Assembly: GCA_904501735.1 (NCBI GenBank)
Contig: CAJGBY010000003.1
Span: 62,001-126,000 of the forward strand
DNA: 64,000 nucleotides
Reading direction: 5' to 3'
Source: an uncultured Muribaculaceae bacterium
GTDB taxonomy: Bacteria; Bacteroidota; Bacteroidia; Bacteroidales; Muribaculaceae
The notes under the pieces were generated by a model. The model was not told the origin of the DNA and made no database searches. It worked only from the letters and a program-made list of their open reading frames with translations. Both the position numbers and the translations under genes were made by a program. Shown one piece after another: positions 53,210 to 62,709 of the stretch (position 1 is the stretch's first letter; the number at the start of each line of letters is the position of its first letter).

Positions 53210-54961
53210 TTACTTATAGAAGAATGTTTTGTGCTTCACTTTTCGTTGAAGCAAATCAGAGTCGGGGCTTAGTTTGAGAGCTTTCTCCCAATAGGTTACA
53301 GCCTGTTCGTGTTGCCCGTTCATAAACAAAGCATCGCCATAGTGTTCGTATAATTCGGCGCTTGGGTCTTCGCCTTGTTTCTCGGAATGCTCTATGGCCG
53401 CCTTCATATAGGTGAGAGCCAAGTTGTATTCGCCTTTTTTGAAGAAAATCCATGCATAAGTGTCCAAGAAAGTAGGATTTTCGGGCTCATATTTCACTGT
53501 GGTGGAGCTCATCTTTTCGGCTTTATCGAGGTCGCGCTCGTTCACGGCAAGGAAATAGGCATAGTTGTTCATTGCCATAAGGTTGCCCGGGTTGTAATCG
53601 ATAGCTTTTTCGTATTGAGCAAAGCAAGCGAGAGTGTCGCCCTTAGAATAGTAAACATCACCCATGCTTGCTATGATTTCGGATAGCTCCACATAATCGG
53701 TAGAATCGGCCTTAGCGAAAGCGATGTTGTAGGTATCGATAGCTTTGTCGTATTCCTTGATTTGGTGATAAGCCGATGCTAAGTATTTGTAAAGGTTTGA
53801 GTTGTCGGAATTGTATTCCATAGCCTTGTCGGCAGCTTCAAACACCCCTTCATAGTTTTCGTCGACAAGATGAAGCAGTACCAATTTCTTCCAATTTTCG
53901 GCATCGGAAGGATTCATGTCGAGAACATAGCCAAGTTGTTCAGCCGCCCCTTTGTAATCCTTGATGGTAGCCAGATATTGGCTGTAAAGGTCGTGTATGG
54001 CACTTTCGTGAGGGTGCTGTTCGATAAGCGCAGCAAAGAGGTTTTCGGTGCGTTCAGATTGTTGAATGCTCTCATTGAAAGCATCGCGAACATATTCGAC
54101 AAGAATTTCTACTTTTTGTTCCACAACGAGGTTTTGGTTGATAAGAGCATTATAGATTTGCTTGTCGTAATTGATTGAATCGCCTTGAGCACGGTAATAA
54201 TCGGCCTTATAGAGGTAGGCATAACCATTGTCGGGGTCGATCTTGTGAGCTTCGTCGAAATAGGACATAGCGCTATCTCGTTGACCTAATTGTAGGAAAA
54301 TGTTGCCTATGAAAAGGTTGTAATCAACATTTTGAGGCGCAGTGGCAAGTAGTTGTCGAGCCTCGTTGATAGTGCCTAAAGTGTCGCCTGAGGCAAGTCG
54401 GTAGTTTACCTTGCGCAAAGTGGTGTGAATCGAAACACCATTGCGCGATTCGATGGTGTCGTATAGCTCGATAGCCTTGTTGAATTCCTTCTTGTGGGCA
54501 TAGGTATCGGCAAGGTTTACCATTACATCTTCCTTGTTGGGGTACAATTCATGTAGCTTATTCCACACTGTAAAAGCCTTGTCGGTGAGTCGTAGTTTGT
54601 TGCACACATTGCCCAAGAGGTAGCTTTCGTAGTAATCCTCAGGAGTGGAATTGAAATGCGACTCCATTAGTTTGATGGCTTGTTGCAGCCCCGCCTCGTC
54701 GCATACGCCTGCAACGAGGGTGCTATAGCCAAGGTGATGCGCTATAGCTGTGTTGGTGGTATCGAGTGCATAGGCGTGTATCATCAATTCGTGGTAAGCA
54801 TCATACTCGCCAATAGCCTTCTTGCGCATAGCTTCCATGAAAGTGTAGTGAGCTTTGCGCTTTTGAGCCTCGATATCATTAGCGTCGTTATCCTTAGCGT
54901 AGAGGATAGGAGCTAAAGCAAATATGAGAATAAATGTTATGTATCTCAATAAAATGTTCAT
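53210..54961 (-). CDS. TPR-repeat secreted protein
   Basis: A 583-aa protein with a signal peptide (MNILLRYITFILIFALAPIL) and about 12 tetratricopeptide repeats over the rest, for example NYAYFLAVNERDLDKAEKMS and EHYGDALFMNGQHEQAVTYW near the C-terminus. It is a likely periplasmic scaffold. It is 11 bp downstream of dut and 11 bp upstream of the DUF4292 gene, so co-transcribed. A partner cannot be told. Confidence 0.9.
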   Translation of the reverse strand: MNILLRYITFILIFALAPILYAKDNDANDIEAQKRKAHYTFMEAMRKKAIGEYDAYHELMIHAYALDTTNTAIAHHLGYSTLVAGVCDEAGLQQAIKLMESHFNSTPEDYYESYLLGNVCNKLRLTDKAFTVWNKLHELYPNKEDVMVNLADTYAHKKEFNKAIELYDTIESRNGVSIHTTLRKVNYRLASGDTLGTINEARQLLATAPQNVDYNLFIGNIFLQLGQRDSAMSYFDEAHKIDPDNGYAYLYKADYYRAQGDSINYDKQIYNALINQNLVVEQKVEILVEYVRDAFNESIQQSERTENLFAALIEQHPHESAIHDLYSQYLATIKDYKGAAEQLGYVLDMNPSDAENWKKLVLLHLVDENYEGVFEAADKAMEYNSDNSNLYKYLASAYHQIKEYDKAIDTYNIAFAKADSTDYVELSEIIASMGDVYYSKGDTLACFAQYEKAIDYNPGNLMAMNNYAYFLAVNERDLDKAEKMSSTTVKYEPENPTFLDTYAWIFFKKGEYNLALTYMKAAIEHSEKQGEDPSAELYEHYGDALFMNGQHEQAVTYWEKALKLSPDSDLLQRKVKHKTFFYK

Positions 54962-54972
54962 TCTGAGTTGTC

Positions 54973-55416
54973 TTATTTAACACCAGTGTGTCCAAAACCA
55001 CCTTCGCCGCGTTCGGTTTCGTTGAGCGCTTCAACTTCTACCCATTCAGCTTTAGTGTAAGGCATGATCACCATTTGGCAGATGCGTTCACCATTGTTGA
55101 TAACAAATGGCTCGTTAGAAAGATTGATAAGGATAATACCCACTTCGCCACGATAATCGGCATCGATAGTGCCAGGAGTGTTGAGTACGGTGATACCTTT
55201 CTTCAAAGCAAGTCCACTGCGAGGACGAATTTCGCATTGGTAGCCACTTGGTAGCTCCATGTATAGGCCAGTAGGCACAAGCACTCTTTCAAGAGGAGCG
55301 AGAGTGATAGGCTCGCTGACGAATGCGCGCACATCCATACCTGCGCTGTCGGCAGTGCTATAACTTGGAGTAGGATTGTTAGATTTGTTTATGATTTTAA
55401 CTTTGATAGGTTCCAT
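54973..55416 (-). CDS. dut: dUTP pyrophosphatase
   Basis: Hydrolyses dUTP to dUMP, keeping uracil out of DNA and feeding dTMP synthesis. The 147-aa trimeric-type enzyme has motif 1 STADSAGMDVRAF, motif 3 GITVLNTPGTIDADYRGEVG near residue 73 and the C-terminal glycine-rich motif 5 ERGEGGFGHTGVK. It is first in the leftward run to 48612. Upstream, a TATCTTCG (55454-55461) is one base off the -7 consensus. Confidence 0.97.
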   Translation of the reverse strand: MEPIKVKIINKSNNPTPSYSTADSAGMDVRAFVSEPITLAPLERVLVPTGLYMELPSGYQCEIRPRSGLALKKGITVLNTPGTIDADYRGEVGIILINLSNEPFVINNGERICQMVIMPYTKAEWVEVEALNETERGEGGFGHTGVK

Positions 55417-55585
55417 TGTTTTGCTGTGTTAAATAGTTAATTATTCAAATATGCGAAGATAGTGAAAAAACGAGAGATTTTTCGAGATAAATACCTTAAA
55501 AAATGCTATAATGCAAATTGATAGGTATAAAATGGGGCGTTTTGAGTATTTTTTTGTAATTTAGTGCGATAATAGATAAAGAAAT

Positions 55586-56932
55586 ATGATACAACGCGAA
55601 AATAAGATGTGTTGGGACCGCTTGATATGCGACAAGCGTCTAGGACTTGAAGATTACAATGAAAGTAGTAACGGTGGTATTCGTAGCGATTTTCAGCGCG
55701 ACTATGACCGATTGGTGTTTTCGTCGCCATTTCGCCGCTTGCAGAACAAGACGCAAGTGTTTCCGTTGCCAGGAAGTATCTTCGTACACAATCGATTGAC
55801 ACACAGTCTTGAAGTGTCGAGTGTGGGCAAGTCGCTTGCTCGTGAAGTATCGATCAGATTGCGCAAAAAATACAGCAATGAATCGTGGGGGAACAAACTT
55901 GACGATTTGGGCGAGATAGTGAGTGCTGCGTGTTTGGCTCACGACCTTGGAAATCCACCATTCGGTCATTCGGGCGAGAAAGCCATTAGTTCGTTCTTCT
56001 CGGAAGGCGAGGGGAATGTGCTTAAATCGGAATTGTTGGAAACGGAATGGAACGATGTGATAAACTTTGAAGGGAATGCCAATTCGTTTCGTCAATTAGT
56101 GCATCAATTTGCAGGTCGTCGTCCAGGAGGTTTTGCGATGACCTATTCGATGCTGGCTTCGATAGTGAAATATCCATTTTCATCGAAATATGCTAATGAG
56201 AAGGGCAAATTTGGGTTCTTTACTTCAGAGAAAGATACTTATGAGAAGATAGCCGAAGAATTGGGAATCTTGAAGCGTGGCGAAGAACAATATGTGCGCC
56301 ACCCACTTGTGTATCTTGTAGAGGCTGCCGATGATATATGTTATCAAGTGATGGACTTGGAAGATGCTCACAAGCTAAAGATTGTGAATACGCGCGAAAC
56401 GATAGAGTTGATGCTCGGATTCTTTGAAGGTGAGCGCAAGGCACGAATACAAAAGGTGATGGATAATGTAGCCGACAAGAATGAGAAGGTGGGTTATCTG
56501 CGCTCGTGCATTATCGGAACGCTCGTGCATGAATGTGCCGAAGCCTTTGTGAATAATGAAGATGCAATATTGCGAGGTGAGTTTAATGGTTGCCTAATCG
56601 ACCACATTTCGCCAATGTGCAAGGAAGCATATAATGCTTGTTCGTCGCTTGCTTATGCTAAGATATATTGTGCATCGTCGGTAGTAGAAATTGACCTTGC
56701 CGGTAATCAGATTATATCATTCTTGATGAAGAAACTCATAGATGCAGTGCGATTCCCTGAGAAGAATTATTCGCGATTGCTGTTGAGTAAGGTGCCACAA
56801 CAATATGAGGTATATTCGCCAACACTTTTCGGCAAGATACAAGCTGTGCTTGACCACATGAGTGCGATGACCGATGTGTATGCCCTCGACTTGTATCGCA
56901 AACTCAACGGCATGAGTCTGCCAGCAGTATAA
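55586..56932 (+). CDS. dgt: dGTP triphosphohydrolase
   Basis: A 448-aa HD-domain enzyme that removes triphosphate from dGTP (and related dNTPs). It has RDYDRLVFSSPFRRLQNKTQ near residue 38, the first His in VHNRLTHSLEVSSVGKSLAR and the HD pair in ACLAHDLGNPPFGHSGEKAI near residue 118. FEGNANSFRQLVHQ is a further family block. Divergent from dut, with 169 bp between. Length is normal; the start at MIQREN is the only good one. Confidence 0.94.
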   Translation: MIQRENKMCWDRLICDKRLGLEDYNESSNGGIRSDFQRDYDRLVFSSPFRRLQNKTQVFPLPGSIFVHNRLTHSLEVSSVGKSLAREVSIRLRKKYSNESWGNKLDDLGEIVSAACLAHDLGNPPFGHSGEKAISSFFSEGEGNVLKSELLETEWNDVINFEGNANSFRQLVHQFAGRRPGGFAMTYSMLASIVKYPFSSKYANEKGKFGFFTSEKDTYEKIAEELGILKRGEEQYVRHPLVYLVEAADDICYQVMDLEDAHKLKIVNTRETIELMLGFFEGERKARIQKVMDNVADKNEKVGYLRSCIIGTLVHECAEAFVNNEDAILRGEFNGCLIDHISPMCKEAYNACSSLAYAKIYCASSVVEIDLAGNQIISFLMKKLIDAVRFPEKNYSRLLLSKVPQQYEVYSPTLFGKIQAVLDHMSAMTDVYALDLYRKLNGMSLPAV

Positions 56933-56938
56933 AAACAC

Positions 56939-56973
56939 AAAAAACCGCCCATTGAAAAAATGAGGCGGTTTTT
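56939..56973. terminator. Two-way terminator
   Basis: A 9-bp stem AAAACCGCC (56941-56949) with GGCGGTTTT (56964-56972), 14-nt loop, between convergent dgt and the HU gene. Confidence 0.8.
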
Positions 56974-57001
56974 GTCTTTTTTAGAAATAAATGGTTGCTA
57001 A

Positions 57002-57274
57002 TTACTTAACAGCCTTGTCTAGTTCAGCACCAGCTTTGAATTTGATAACCTTCTTAGCAGGGATAGTGATTTTTTCCTTAGTTGCAGGGTTGATACCAGT
57101 GCGTTCAGCCTTTTCAGCTACAGCGAAAGTACCGAAACCAATCAAAGCTACTTTTTCACCCTTTGCCAATCCTTCAGCGATAGCTTCCAAAGAAGCTTCC
57201 AAAGCTGCCTTAGCTTGAACTTTTGACAAATTAGCCTTTTCAGCGATAGCGTTTACAAGTTCTGTCTTATTCAT
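57002..57274 (-). CDS. HU-family DNA-binding protein
   Basis: A 90-aa histone-like protein, normal length, that bends and compacts DNA. It has MNKTELVNAIAEKANLSKVQ at the dimerising N-terminus, GEKVALIGFGTFAVAEKAER near residue 40, and the DNA-binding arm tip with GINPATKEKITIPA near 58. A consensus promoter lies at 57314-57344. Confidence 0.97.
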   Translation of the reverse strand: MNKTELVNAIAEKANLSKVQAKAALEASLEAIAEGLAKGEKVALIGFGTFAVAEKAERTGINPATKEKITIPAKKVIKFKAGAELDKAVK

Positions 57275-57313
57275 AATTCTCGATAATTTATGTTTAAAAT
57301 GATATTAACGCAA

Positions 57314-57344
57314 CAAATTTATGTGATTTATCGTTTAAAACAAA
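57314..57344 (-). promoter_or_regulatory. Bacteroidetes-type promoter for the HU gene
   Basis: Minus strand TTTG (57341-57344), 19 bp, then TAAATTTG (57314-57321), a full match, 40 bp before the ATG. Confidence 0.75.
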
Positions 57345-57426
57345 AAATATTTATGAAAAATTGTTGTATTTGAGGCAAAAAAGATACAATTAGTTCATTT
57401 TTCTTAAAAAAAAGGCAGTTTTTCAT

Positions 57427-57434
57427 TACTTTTG
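57427..57434 (+). promoter_or_regulatory. -7 element for the rhomboid-rhomboid-EEP run
   Basis: TACTTTTG matches TAnnTTTG; leader to the ATG at 57544 about 103 nt. No -33 match. Confidence 0.45.
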
Positions 57435-57543
57435 CAATAGAATTTGTTCTTAGCGTGTTATTCACAGCATTTTAGAATGAAGAAATGTTTTATGAGCTTC
57501 ATGCAAAATGGAGCATTAAAATTAAAGAAGAAAAATAACAATT

Positions 57544-58281
57544 ATGTTTGGATCACTTTTTAGAAATTTGCCCACAATCACAAAGAATTTGTTGATTATC
57601 AATGTTCTTGTGTGGATAGCTCAAATAATATTGCCCAAGATAGGGATCGACCTAACCGAGTTGTTAGGATTGCACTTTTGGATGGCAAGCGATTTCAATC
57701 CAGCGCAAATAGTTACTTATATGTTTTTACATTCCGACAGCGATTTTACGCATCTATTTTTCAATATGTTCTCGCTGTTGATGTTTGGTCCCCTTCTTGA
57801 ACGCACTCTTGGCGAAAAACGCTTCCTATTTTATTACATCACATGTGGTATTGGAGCAGCTTTGGTGCAAGAATTGGTGTGGCAATTTACATGGAAAGAC
57901 ATATTTGCACCGATGTTTGCCAACCAAGCAGGGTGGTCGATGGCCGAAGCACATCAAGCATTAGATATGGCTATAGCACAAGGTCAAAACATCCCTGCTC
58001 TTAATGCGTTGCTTACAGTGGGCGCATCGGGAGGCATCTTTGGTATCTTGCTTGCATTCGGAATGCTTTTCCCTAACCTACCATTATATATAATGTTCAT
58101 ACCAGTGCCTATTAAGGCAAAATATATGGTGTGGGGATATGGCGCAATAGAATTTTTCTTCGGTATATCGGGAACAATGAGTTCGGTGGCGCATTTTGCA
58201 CACTTAGGAGGAATGTTGTTCGGATTATTGTTGTTATTGTATTGGAAGAAGAAAGGAAATATAAGTGGCGGCATTTATTGA
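57544..58281 (+). CDS. Rhomboid-family intramembrane serine protease (1)
   Basis: A 245-aa protein with about six helices that should cleave membrane-spanning substrates. The catalytic Ser is in LTVGASGGIFGILLAFG near residue 160 and the His in VAHFAHLGGMLFGLLLL near 220, so the dyad is intact. A loop of about 40 residues after the second helix pair (WKDIFAPMFANQAGWSMAEA) is longer than in GlpG. The next rhomboid gene overlaps its end by 17 bp. Confidence 0.92.
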   Translation: MFGSLFRNLPTITKNLLIINVLVWIAQIILPKIGIDLTELLGLHFWMASDFNPAQIVTYMFLHSDSDFTHLFFNMFSLLMFGPLLERTLGEKRFLFYYITCGIGAALVQELVWQFTWKDIFAPMFANQAGWSMAEAHQALDMAIAQGQNIPALNALLTVGASGGIFGILLAFGMLFPNLPLYIMFIPVPIKAKYMVWGYGAIEFFFGISGTMSSVAHFAHLGGMLFGLLLLLYWKKKGNISGGIY

Positions 58282-59176
58282 TAACTTAAAATACCGATAC
58301 AAGACGGCAAGTATGCCGATGAAACTTGTTTACATCAACATTGCTGTGTTCCTATTATTGCGCATAGCAGGTGTGGTGTGTTTTTTTGCGGGAATCGATC
58401 CGATGTCGTTCTTGCGATGGATAGAATTGCCATCGTCGGTGAGTGGATTGATGAGCGCGCCATGGACAATATTGACTTATATGGTGTCGCACTATGATGT
58501 GATGCACATATTATTCAATATGCTTGTGCTGTATTGGTTTGGAATAATGTTTTTGGACTATTTCACGCCAAAGCAATTCGTGGGCTTATATATATTAGGA
58601 GGAGTAGGTGGTGGCGTGTTGTATATGCTTGCCTATCTATTGCCAACATTGGCAGGGGCGCACACTTGGCTCATAGGAGCATCGGCGTCGGTGATGGCTA
58701 TCGTGATAGCAATATCGATGAAAGCTCCCCATTATAAGATGAATCTGCTCTTTTTGGGCTCAATATCGCTCAAGTGGATTGCAATAGTTTATGTGGTCAT
58801 CGATGTGTTGAGCATAACAGGCGAAAACATGGGCGGACACATAGCTCATTTAGGTGGTGCACTTACAGGTGTGATGTTTACAATGTTGATAAATCGTCGC
58901 ATGGACATCACAGCACCTATAAATAAAGTAATAGATTTCATAGCCGATGCAGTGGATTCGCTTGCTCAAAAGAGAGCGAAAAAAGCTAACTCGGCACAAC
59001 ATAATGGGGCTAAAAATGATGCACCTCGTAACGCTTCTCGTCGCCCAAGTGGAGTAATGAGCGAAGCCGATGAGGCAACGCTCGACATCATCTTGGATAA
59101 GATAAAGAAATCGGGATATGCATCGCTTACTGAAGACGAGAAACGCAGATTGTTTAAAGTGAGCAAGAATAATTAG
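58265..59176 (+). CDS. Rhomboid-family intramembrane serine protease (2)
   Basis: A 303-aa protein beginning at a GTG inside the end of the previous gene (MAAFIDNLKYRYKTASMPMK); an ATG at 58313 would be a shorter start. Seven or so helices fill residues 15-210. The catalytic Ser is in WLIGASASVMAIVIAISM near 142 (GASA instead of GASG) and the His in MGGHIAHLGGALTGVMF near 196. A cytoplasmic tail of about 90 residues ends in a helical segment (EADEATLDIILDKIKKSGYA, SLTEDEKRRLFKVSK). This DUF-like tail is common in Bacteroidales rhomboids. The EEP gene follows after 2 bp. Confidence 0.9.
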   Translation: MAAFIDNLKYRYKTASMPMKLVYINIAVFLLLRIAGVVCFFAGIDPMSFLRWIELPSSVSGLMSAPWTILTYMVSHYDVMHILFNMLVLYWFGIMFLDYFTPKQFVGLYILGGVGGGVLYMLAYLLPTLAGAHTWLIGASASVMAIVIAISMKAPHYKMNLLFLGSISLKWIAIVYVVIDVLSITGENMGGHIAHLGGALTGVMFTMLINRRMDITAPINKVIDFIADAVDSLAQKRAKKANSAQHNGAKNDAPRNASRRPSGVMSEADEATLDIILDKIKKSGYASLTEDEKRRLFKVSKNN

Positions 59177-59178
59177 AG

Positions 59179-60309
59179 ATGGGGTTTTTAAGAAGCATTT
59201 TTTCTAAAATATTGTCGATAATCAAGAATATAGGTATTCTTGTAACAATGGCTATCGGAGTGGCTCTGGTAGCTACAGCTTATTGTGGATATGTAGACCC
59301 CGAAAAGACAGCAAATTTTGCAGTGTTGGGGATGGGATTCCCTATAGTGCTTGTTGTGCATCTTATCGTGCTATTGGTGTGGTTGGTGGTGCGCAGATGG
59401 AGTGTGGCGCTAATGTCGTTATTGTTTGTAGTGGCTTGCTACCCAGCACTGATCACTTTTTCGCCATTGAACTTCGTGAGCGAATCGGTGCCAACTGATT
59501 CTACATTTAAGGTGTTGACCTACAATGTGATGAACTTTGATGACTCAGAGAAGAAAAAAGGCGAAAATCGCACCCTCAGATATATTCTTAACGCAAATGC
59601 CGACATTGTGATATTGCAAGAAGCAGCAGCATTGGTGAAAATGGACGATTTGGATATAATCAAGTCACTTATTCCCGAGCTGAATGGCAAGTATCCTTAT
59701 CGTGAGAAGCGATTGCGCGACTTGGTGATTTTGTCGAAATATCCCTACACAGTAGAGACAGAAAAAATAGCCACTACAACAAAGGCGCTATATAATAAGT
59801 CGACTGCCTATAAGGTGCGTGTGAAAGGTAAGGTGCTGAATGTGATAAATGTTCATTTGGAGTCGATAGGGTTGACTGATAATGATAAAGCATTGTATCG
59901 TGAGATTACCGATATTTCCTCATCTTCGGAAAATCTTAAGGAGAATTTGGTGGACGAGGTGAAGAGTGGAATGCTCACCAAACTCGCAACGGCTTTCAAG
60001 CACAGAGCATCGCAAGCTAAAGATGTGCGATCATATATCGATTCGCTCGGAAATGAGAATGTGATACTGTGTGGTGACTTTAACGATACACCTTTTTCGT
60101 TTAGCTACAACACTATAAAGGGCGATGATATGCTCGATGCATATAAAGAATGTGCGTTGGGACCTACAATAACTTTCCACGATAATCGTTTCTATTTTAG
60201 AATAGACCATGTTCTTTATAAGGGCGATTTCGAGGCAGTGGATATAAAACGAGGTAATGAAAAGTCGTCGGATCACTATCCGTTGCTGGTTACTTTTCAC
60301 TGGAAATGA
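59179..60309 (+). CDS. Membrane-anchored endonuclease/exonuclease/phosphatase-family protein
   Basis: A 376-aa protein with three N-terminal membrane helices (to about residue 100) and an EEP domain. Active-site motifs are LTYNVMNFDD, NADIVILQEAA, VINVHLESIGL, ILCGDFNDTPFSFSY and SSDHYPLLVTF, covering the Asn, Glu, Asp-x-Asn and Asp-His residues of active enzymes. It may cleave phosphodiesters of nucleic acids or lipids in the periplasm; the substrate is unknown. Tight linkage (2 bp) to the rhomboid genes suggests one transcript. Confidence 0.9.
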   Translation: MGFLRSIFSKILSIIKNIGILVTMAIGVALVATAYCGYVDPEKTANFAVLGMGFPIVLVVHLIVLLVWLVVRRWSVALMSLLFVVACYPALITFSPLNFVSESVPTDSTFKVLTYNVMNFDDSEKKKGENRTLRYILNANADIVILQEAAALVKMDDLDIIKSLIPELNGKYPYREKRLRDLVILSKYPYTVETEKIATTTKALYNKSTAYKVRVKGKVLNVINVHLESIGLTDNDKALYREITDISSSSENLKENLVDEVKSGMLTKLATAFKHRASQAKDVRSYIDSLGNENVILCGDFNDTPFSFSYNTIKGDDMLDAYKECALGPTITFHDNRFYFRIDHVLYKGDFEAVDIKRGNEKSSDHYPLLVTFHWK

Positions 60310-60348
60310 GAAAGAAACAAATTATTTAATCTATAATACTTAATAGAA

Positions 60349-62454
60349 ATGAACAAAACATTATTAACCGTAGCAAGTGCAATCGCTGTAACACTTTCGG
60401 CGTGCAACTCAAACAAAATGGAAGAAAACCCATTCTTGGCGGACTACACAACTCAATATGAGATTCCGCCATTTGATCAAATCAAGTATGAGCACTATCT
60501 ACCTGCAGTAAAGGCTGGTATTGAAGCTCAAAATCAAGAAATTGATGTAATTATCAAGAATCGTGCATTGCCTGATTTTGAAAACACAATTTTGGCTCTT
60601 GACAATAGTGGTCAGTTGCTAAATAAGGTGGCTTATGTGTTCTTCGCACTAAGCGAAAGCGATAACACACCAGAAATGGAAGCTTTGACTCCAGAAATCT
60701 CAGCTCTATACACAGCTCATAGCGATAATATGGGTATGAACGAAGCACTATTTGCTCGTATCAAAGAAGTGTATGACAACAAGGAAAAGTTCAACCTAAA
60801 TACAGCACAAACTCGTCTTCTTGAAAAGTACTACAAGAACTTTGTGCGTTCAGGTGCTCTTCTTGATGCAGCTCAAAAGGATTCATTGAAGGCTATCAAC
60901 CAAGAACTTTCTAAGGCATTCATTGCTTACAATGAAAATGTGCTTAAGGGTACTAACGCATGGGAACTAGTGGTAGAAAACAAGGAAGAACTTGCTGGTT
61001 TGCCAGAAGGTACTATCGCAACAGCTGCTGATGAAGCAAAGGCTCGTGGTAAGGAAGGTAAGTGGGTGTTCACACTTCACGCACCAAGCCGTCTTGCAGT
61101 GCTAACTTATGCTGAAAATCGCGAACTTCGTGAAAAGATGTGGAAGGGTTATACTTCACTTGCAAGCGAAGGCGAATTTGCTAATGCTGAAAACATCAAC
61201 GCAATCTTGAAGCTTCGCACAAAGAAGGCTAAGATGCTTGGTTTCGACTGCTTCGCTGACTATGCTATCGACAATGTAATGGCAAAGACTACCAAGAATG
61301 CAGAAGATCTACTTTACAAGATTTGGAAGCCTGCAGTAGCAAAGGTTAAAGAAGAAGTAGCTGATATGCAAGCTTATGTAAAGGCAGAAGGTAAGGACTT
61401 CAAGGTAGCACCTTGGGACTACTATTACTATGCTGAAAAGGTGAAGGCACAAAAGTTCAACATCAGCGAAGATGATGTACGCCCATACTTCAAGCTCGAA
61501 AATGTGGTTGAAGGTCTATTCCATGTAGCTAACAAGCTTTATGGCGTAACATTCACTGAAATGAAGGACGCTCCAAAGTATAATCCTGAAGTAACTGTAT
61601 ATGAAGTGAAAGATGCAGCAGGCGAACACCTTGCAGTGTTTATGACTGACTACTTCCCACGCGCAACTAAGCGTCAAGGTGCTTGGATGAGCGAATTCAA
61701 GGGTGCTTGCAACTATGATACTATCAACGAACGCCCTGTAGTGTACAATGTGGGTAACTTTACACGCCCATCGGGTGATATGCCAGCTCTACTTACTATC
61801 GACGAAGTAGAAACTGCATTCCACGAATTCGGACATGGTCTTCACGGCATGCTTACTCGCGCTGCTTATCGTGGCCAAGCTGGTACAAATGTAGACCGCG
61901 ACCTTGTGGAACTTCCTTCACAAATCACTGAACACTGGGCATTTGAACCAGAAGTTCTTGCAGTGTATGCTAAGCACTATCAAACTGGCGAAACTATCCC
62001 AGCAGAACTTGTTGAAAAGCTTATTGCATCATCTAAGTTTAACCAAGGTTTTGCTACAACTGAGCTTGCAGGTGCAGCACTTCTTGATATTGAATGGCAC
62101 AAGGTAAATGATGGTAAGGATGTGAATGTGGCTGAATTTGAAGCAGCTGTAGCTGAAAAGCTTGGTCTTCCAGAAGAACTTACATTCCGTTATCGCAGTA
62201 CTTATTTCAAGCACATCTTCGGTAGCGACGGCTATGCAGCAGGTTATTACACTTACCTATGGGCTGAAGTGCTTGACGCTGATGGTTTCGAACTATTCGC
62301 TGAAAAGGGTATCTTCGATAAGGCAACTGCTGATGCATTCCGTATCAACATCCTTGAAGCAGGTGGCAGCGAAGATCCAATGACACTTTACAAGCAATTC
62401 CGTGGTCAAGAACCTAACCCAGATGCACTTCTTCGCAATCGCGGTTTGAAGTAA
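60349..62454 (+). CDS. M3-family oligopeptidase/peptidyl-dipeptidase lipoprotein (Dcp-like)
   Basis: A 701-aa zinc peptidase with a lipobox (TLSACNSNK, Cys near residue 19), so periplasmic or surface-anchored. The M3 fold starts with PPFDQIKYEHYLPAVKAGIE, and the zinc motif HEFGHGLHGMLTRAAYRGQA is near residue 490. ELPSQITEHWAFEPEVL supplies the third ligand and YRSTYFKHIFGSDGYAAGYY the substrate-binding tyrosines. It degrades short peptides. The regular, favoured codon use suggests strong expression. A gap of 39 bp follows the EEP gene; a terminator closes it. Confidence 0.95.
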   Translation: MNKTLLTVASAIAVTLSACNSNKMEENPFLADYTTQYEIPPFDQIKYEHYLPAVKAGIEAQNQEIDVIIKNRALPDFENTILALDNSGQLLNKVAYVFFALSESDNTPEMEALTPEISALYTAHSDNMGMNEALFARIKEVYDNKEKFNLNTAQTRLLEKYYKNFVRSGALLDAAQKDSLKAINQELSKAFIAYNENVLKGTNAWELVVENKEELAGLPEGTIATAADEAKARGKEGKWVFTLHAPSRLAVLTYAENRELREKMWKGYTSLASEGEFANAENINAILKLRTKKAKMLGFDCFADYAIDNVMAKTTKNAEDLLYKIWKPAVAKVKEEVADMQAYVKAEGKDFKVAPWDYYYYAEKVKAQKFNISEDDVRPYFKLENVVEGLFHVANKLYGVTFTEMKDAPKYNPEVTVYEVKDAAGEHLAVFMTDYFPRATKRQGAWMSEFKGACNYDTINERPVVYNVGNFTRPSGDMPALLTIDEVETAFHEFGHGLHGMLTRAAYRGQAGTNVDRDLVELPSQITEHWAFEPEVLAVYAKHYQTGETIPAELVEKLIASSKFNQGFATTELAGAALLDIEWHKVNDGKDVNVAEFEAAVAEKLGLPEELTFRYRSTYFKHIFGSDGYAAGYYTYLWAEVLDADGFELFAEKGIFDKATADAFRINILEAGGSEDPMTLYKQFRGQEPNPDALLRNRGLK

Positions 62455-62479
62455 TAAAAGGGACATAAATAATGCTAAA

Positions 62480-62516
62480 AAGGAGATGTATCGACATGTG
62501 TCGGTGCATCTCTTTT
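62480..62516 (+). terminator. Terminator after the M3 peptidase gene
   Basis: Long stem (62480-62496 with 62499-62515) with G-U pairs, very short loop, ending in TTTT. Confidence 0.8.
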
Positions 62517-62671
62517 GTTGTGTTGTGAGGGGTAGAAACGCGACTAAGTGAGGGGTGTAAAAAGAGGAGTGAGGTGGAATAATAGTTGTAAAATTGGCGC
62601 TAATGAGGCTTATTTGGGCTTTAAAACGCACAATTTGCAAAGAATTAGGCGTTTGAGTCGAAAAAAAAGTG

Positions 62672-62679
62672 TATCTTTG
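62672..62679 (+). promoter_or_regulatory. -7 element for pnp
   Basis: TATCTTTG matches TAnnTTTG. A TTTG at 62652-62655 lies 16 bp upstream, a little short. Predicted leader about 24 nt. Confidence 0.65.
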
Positions 62680-62709
62680 CAAGAATTTTATTAGTAAGAA
62701 ATATATTAT

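Noticed and set aside
55561..55585. Promoter for dgt from TAATTTAG near 55556
   Set aside because: One base off at a highly conserved position (A for T in TTTG); too weak to call.
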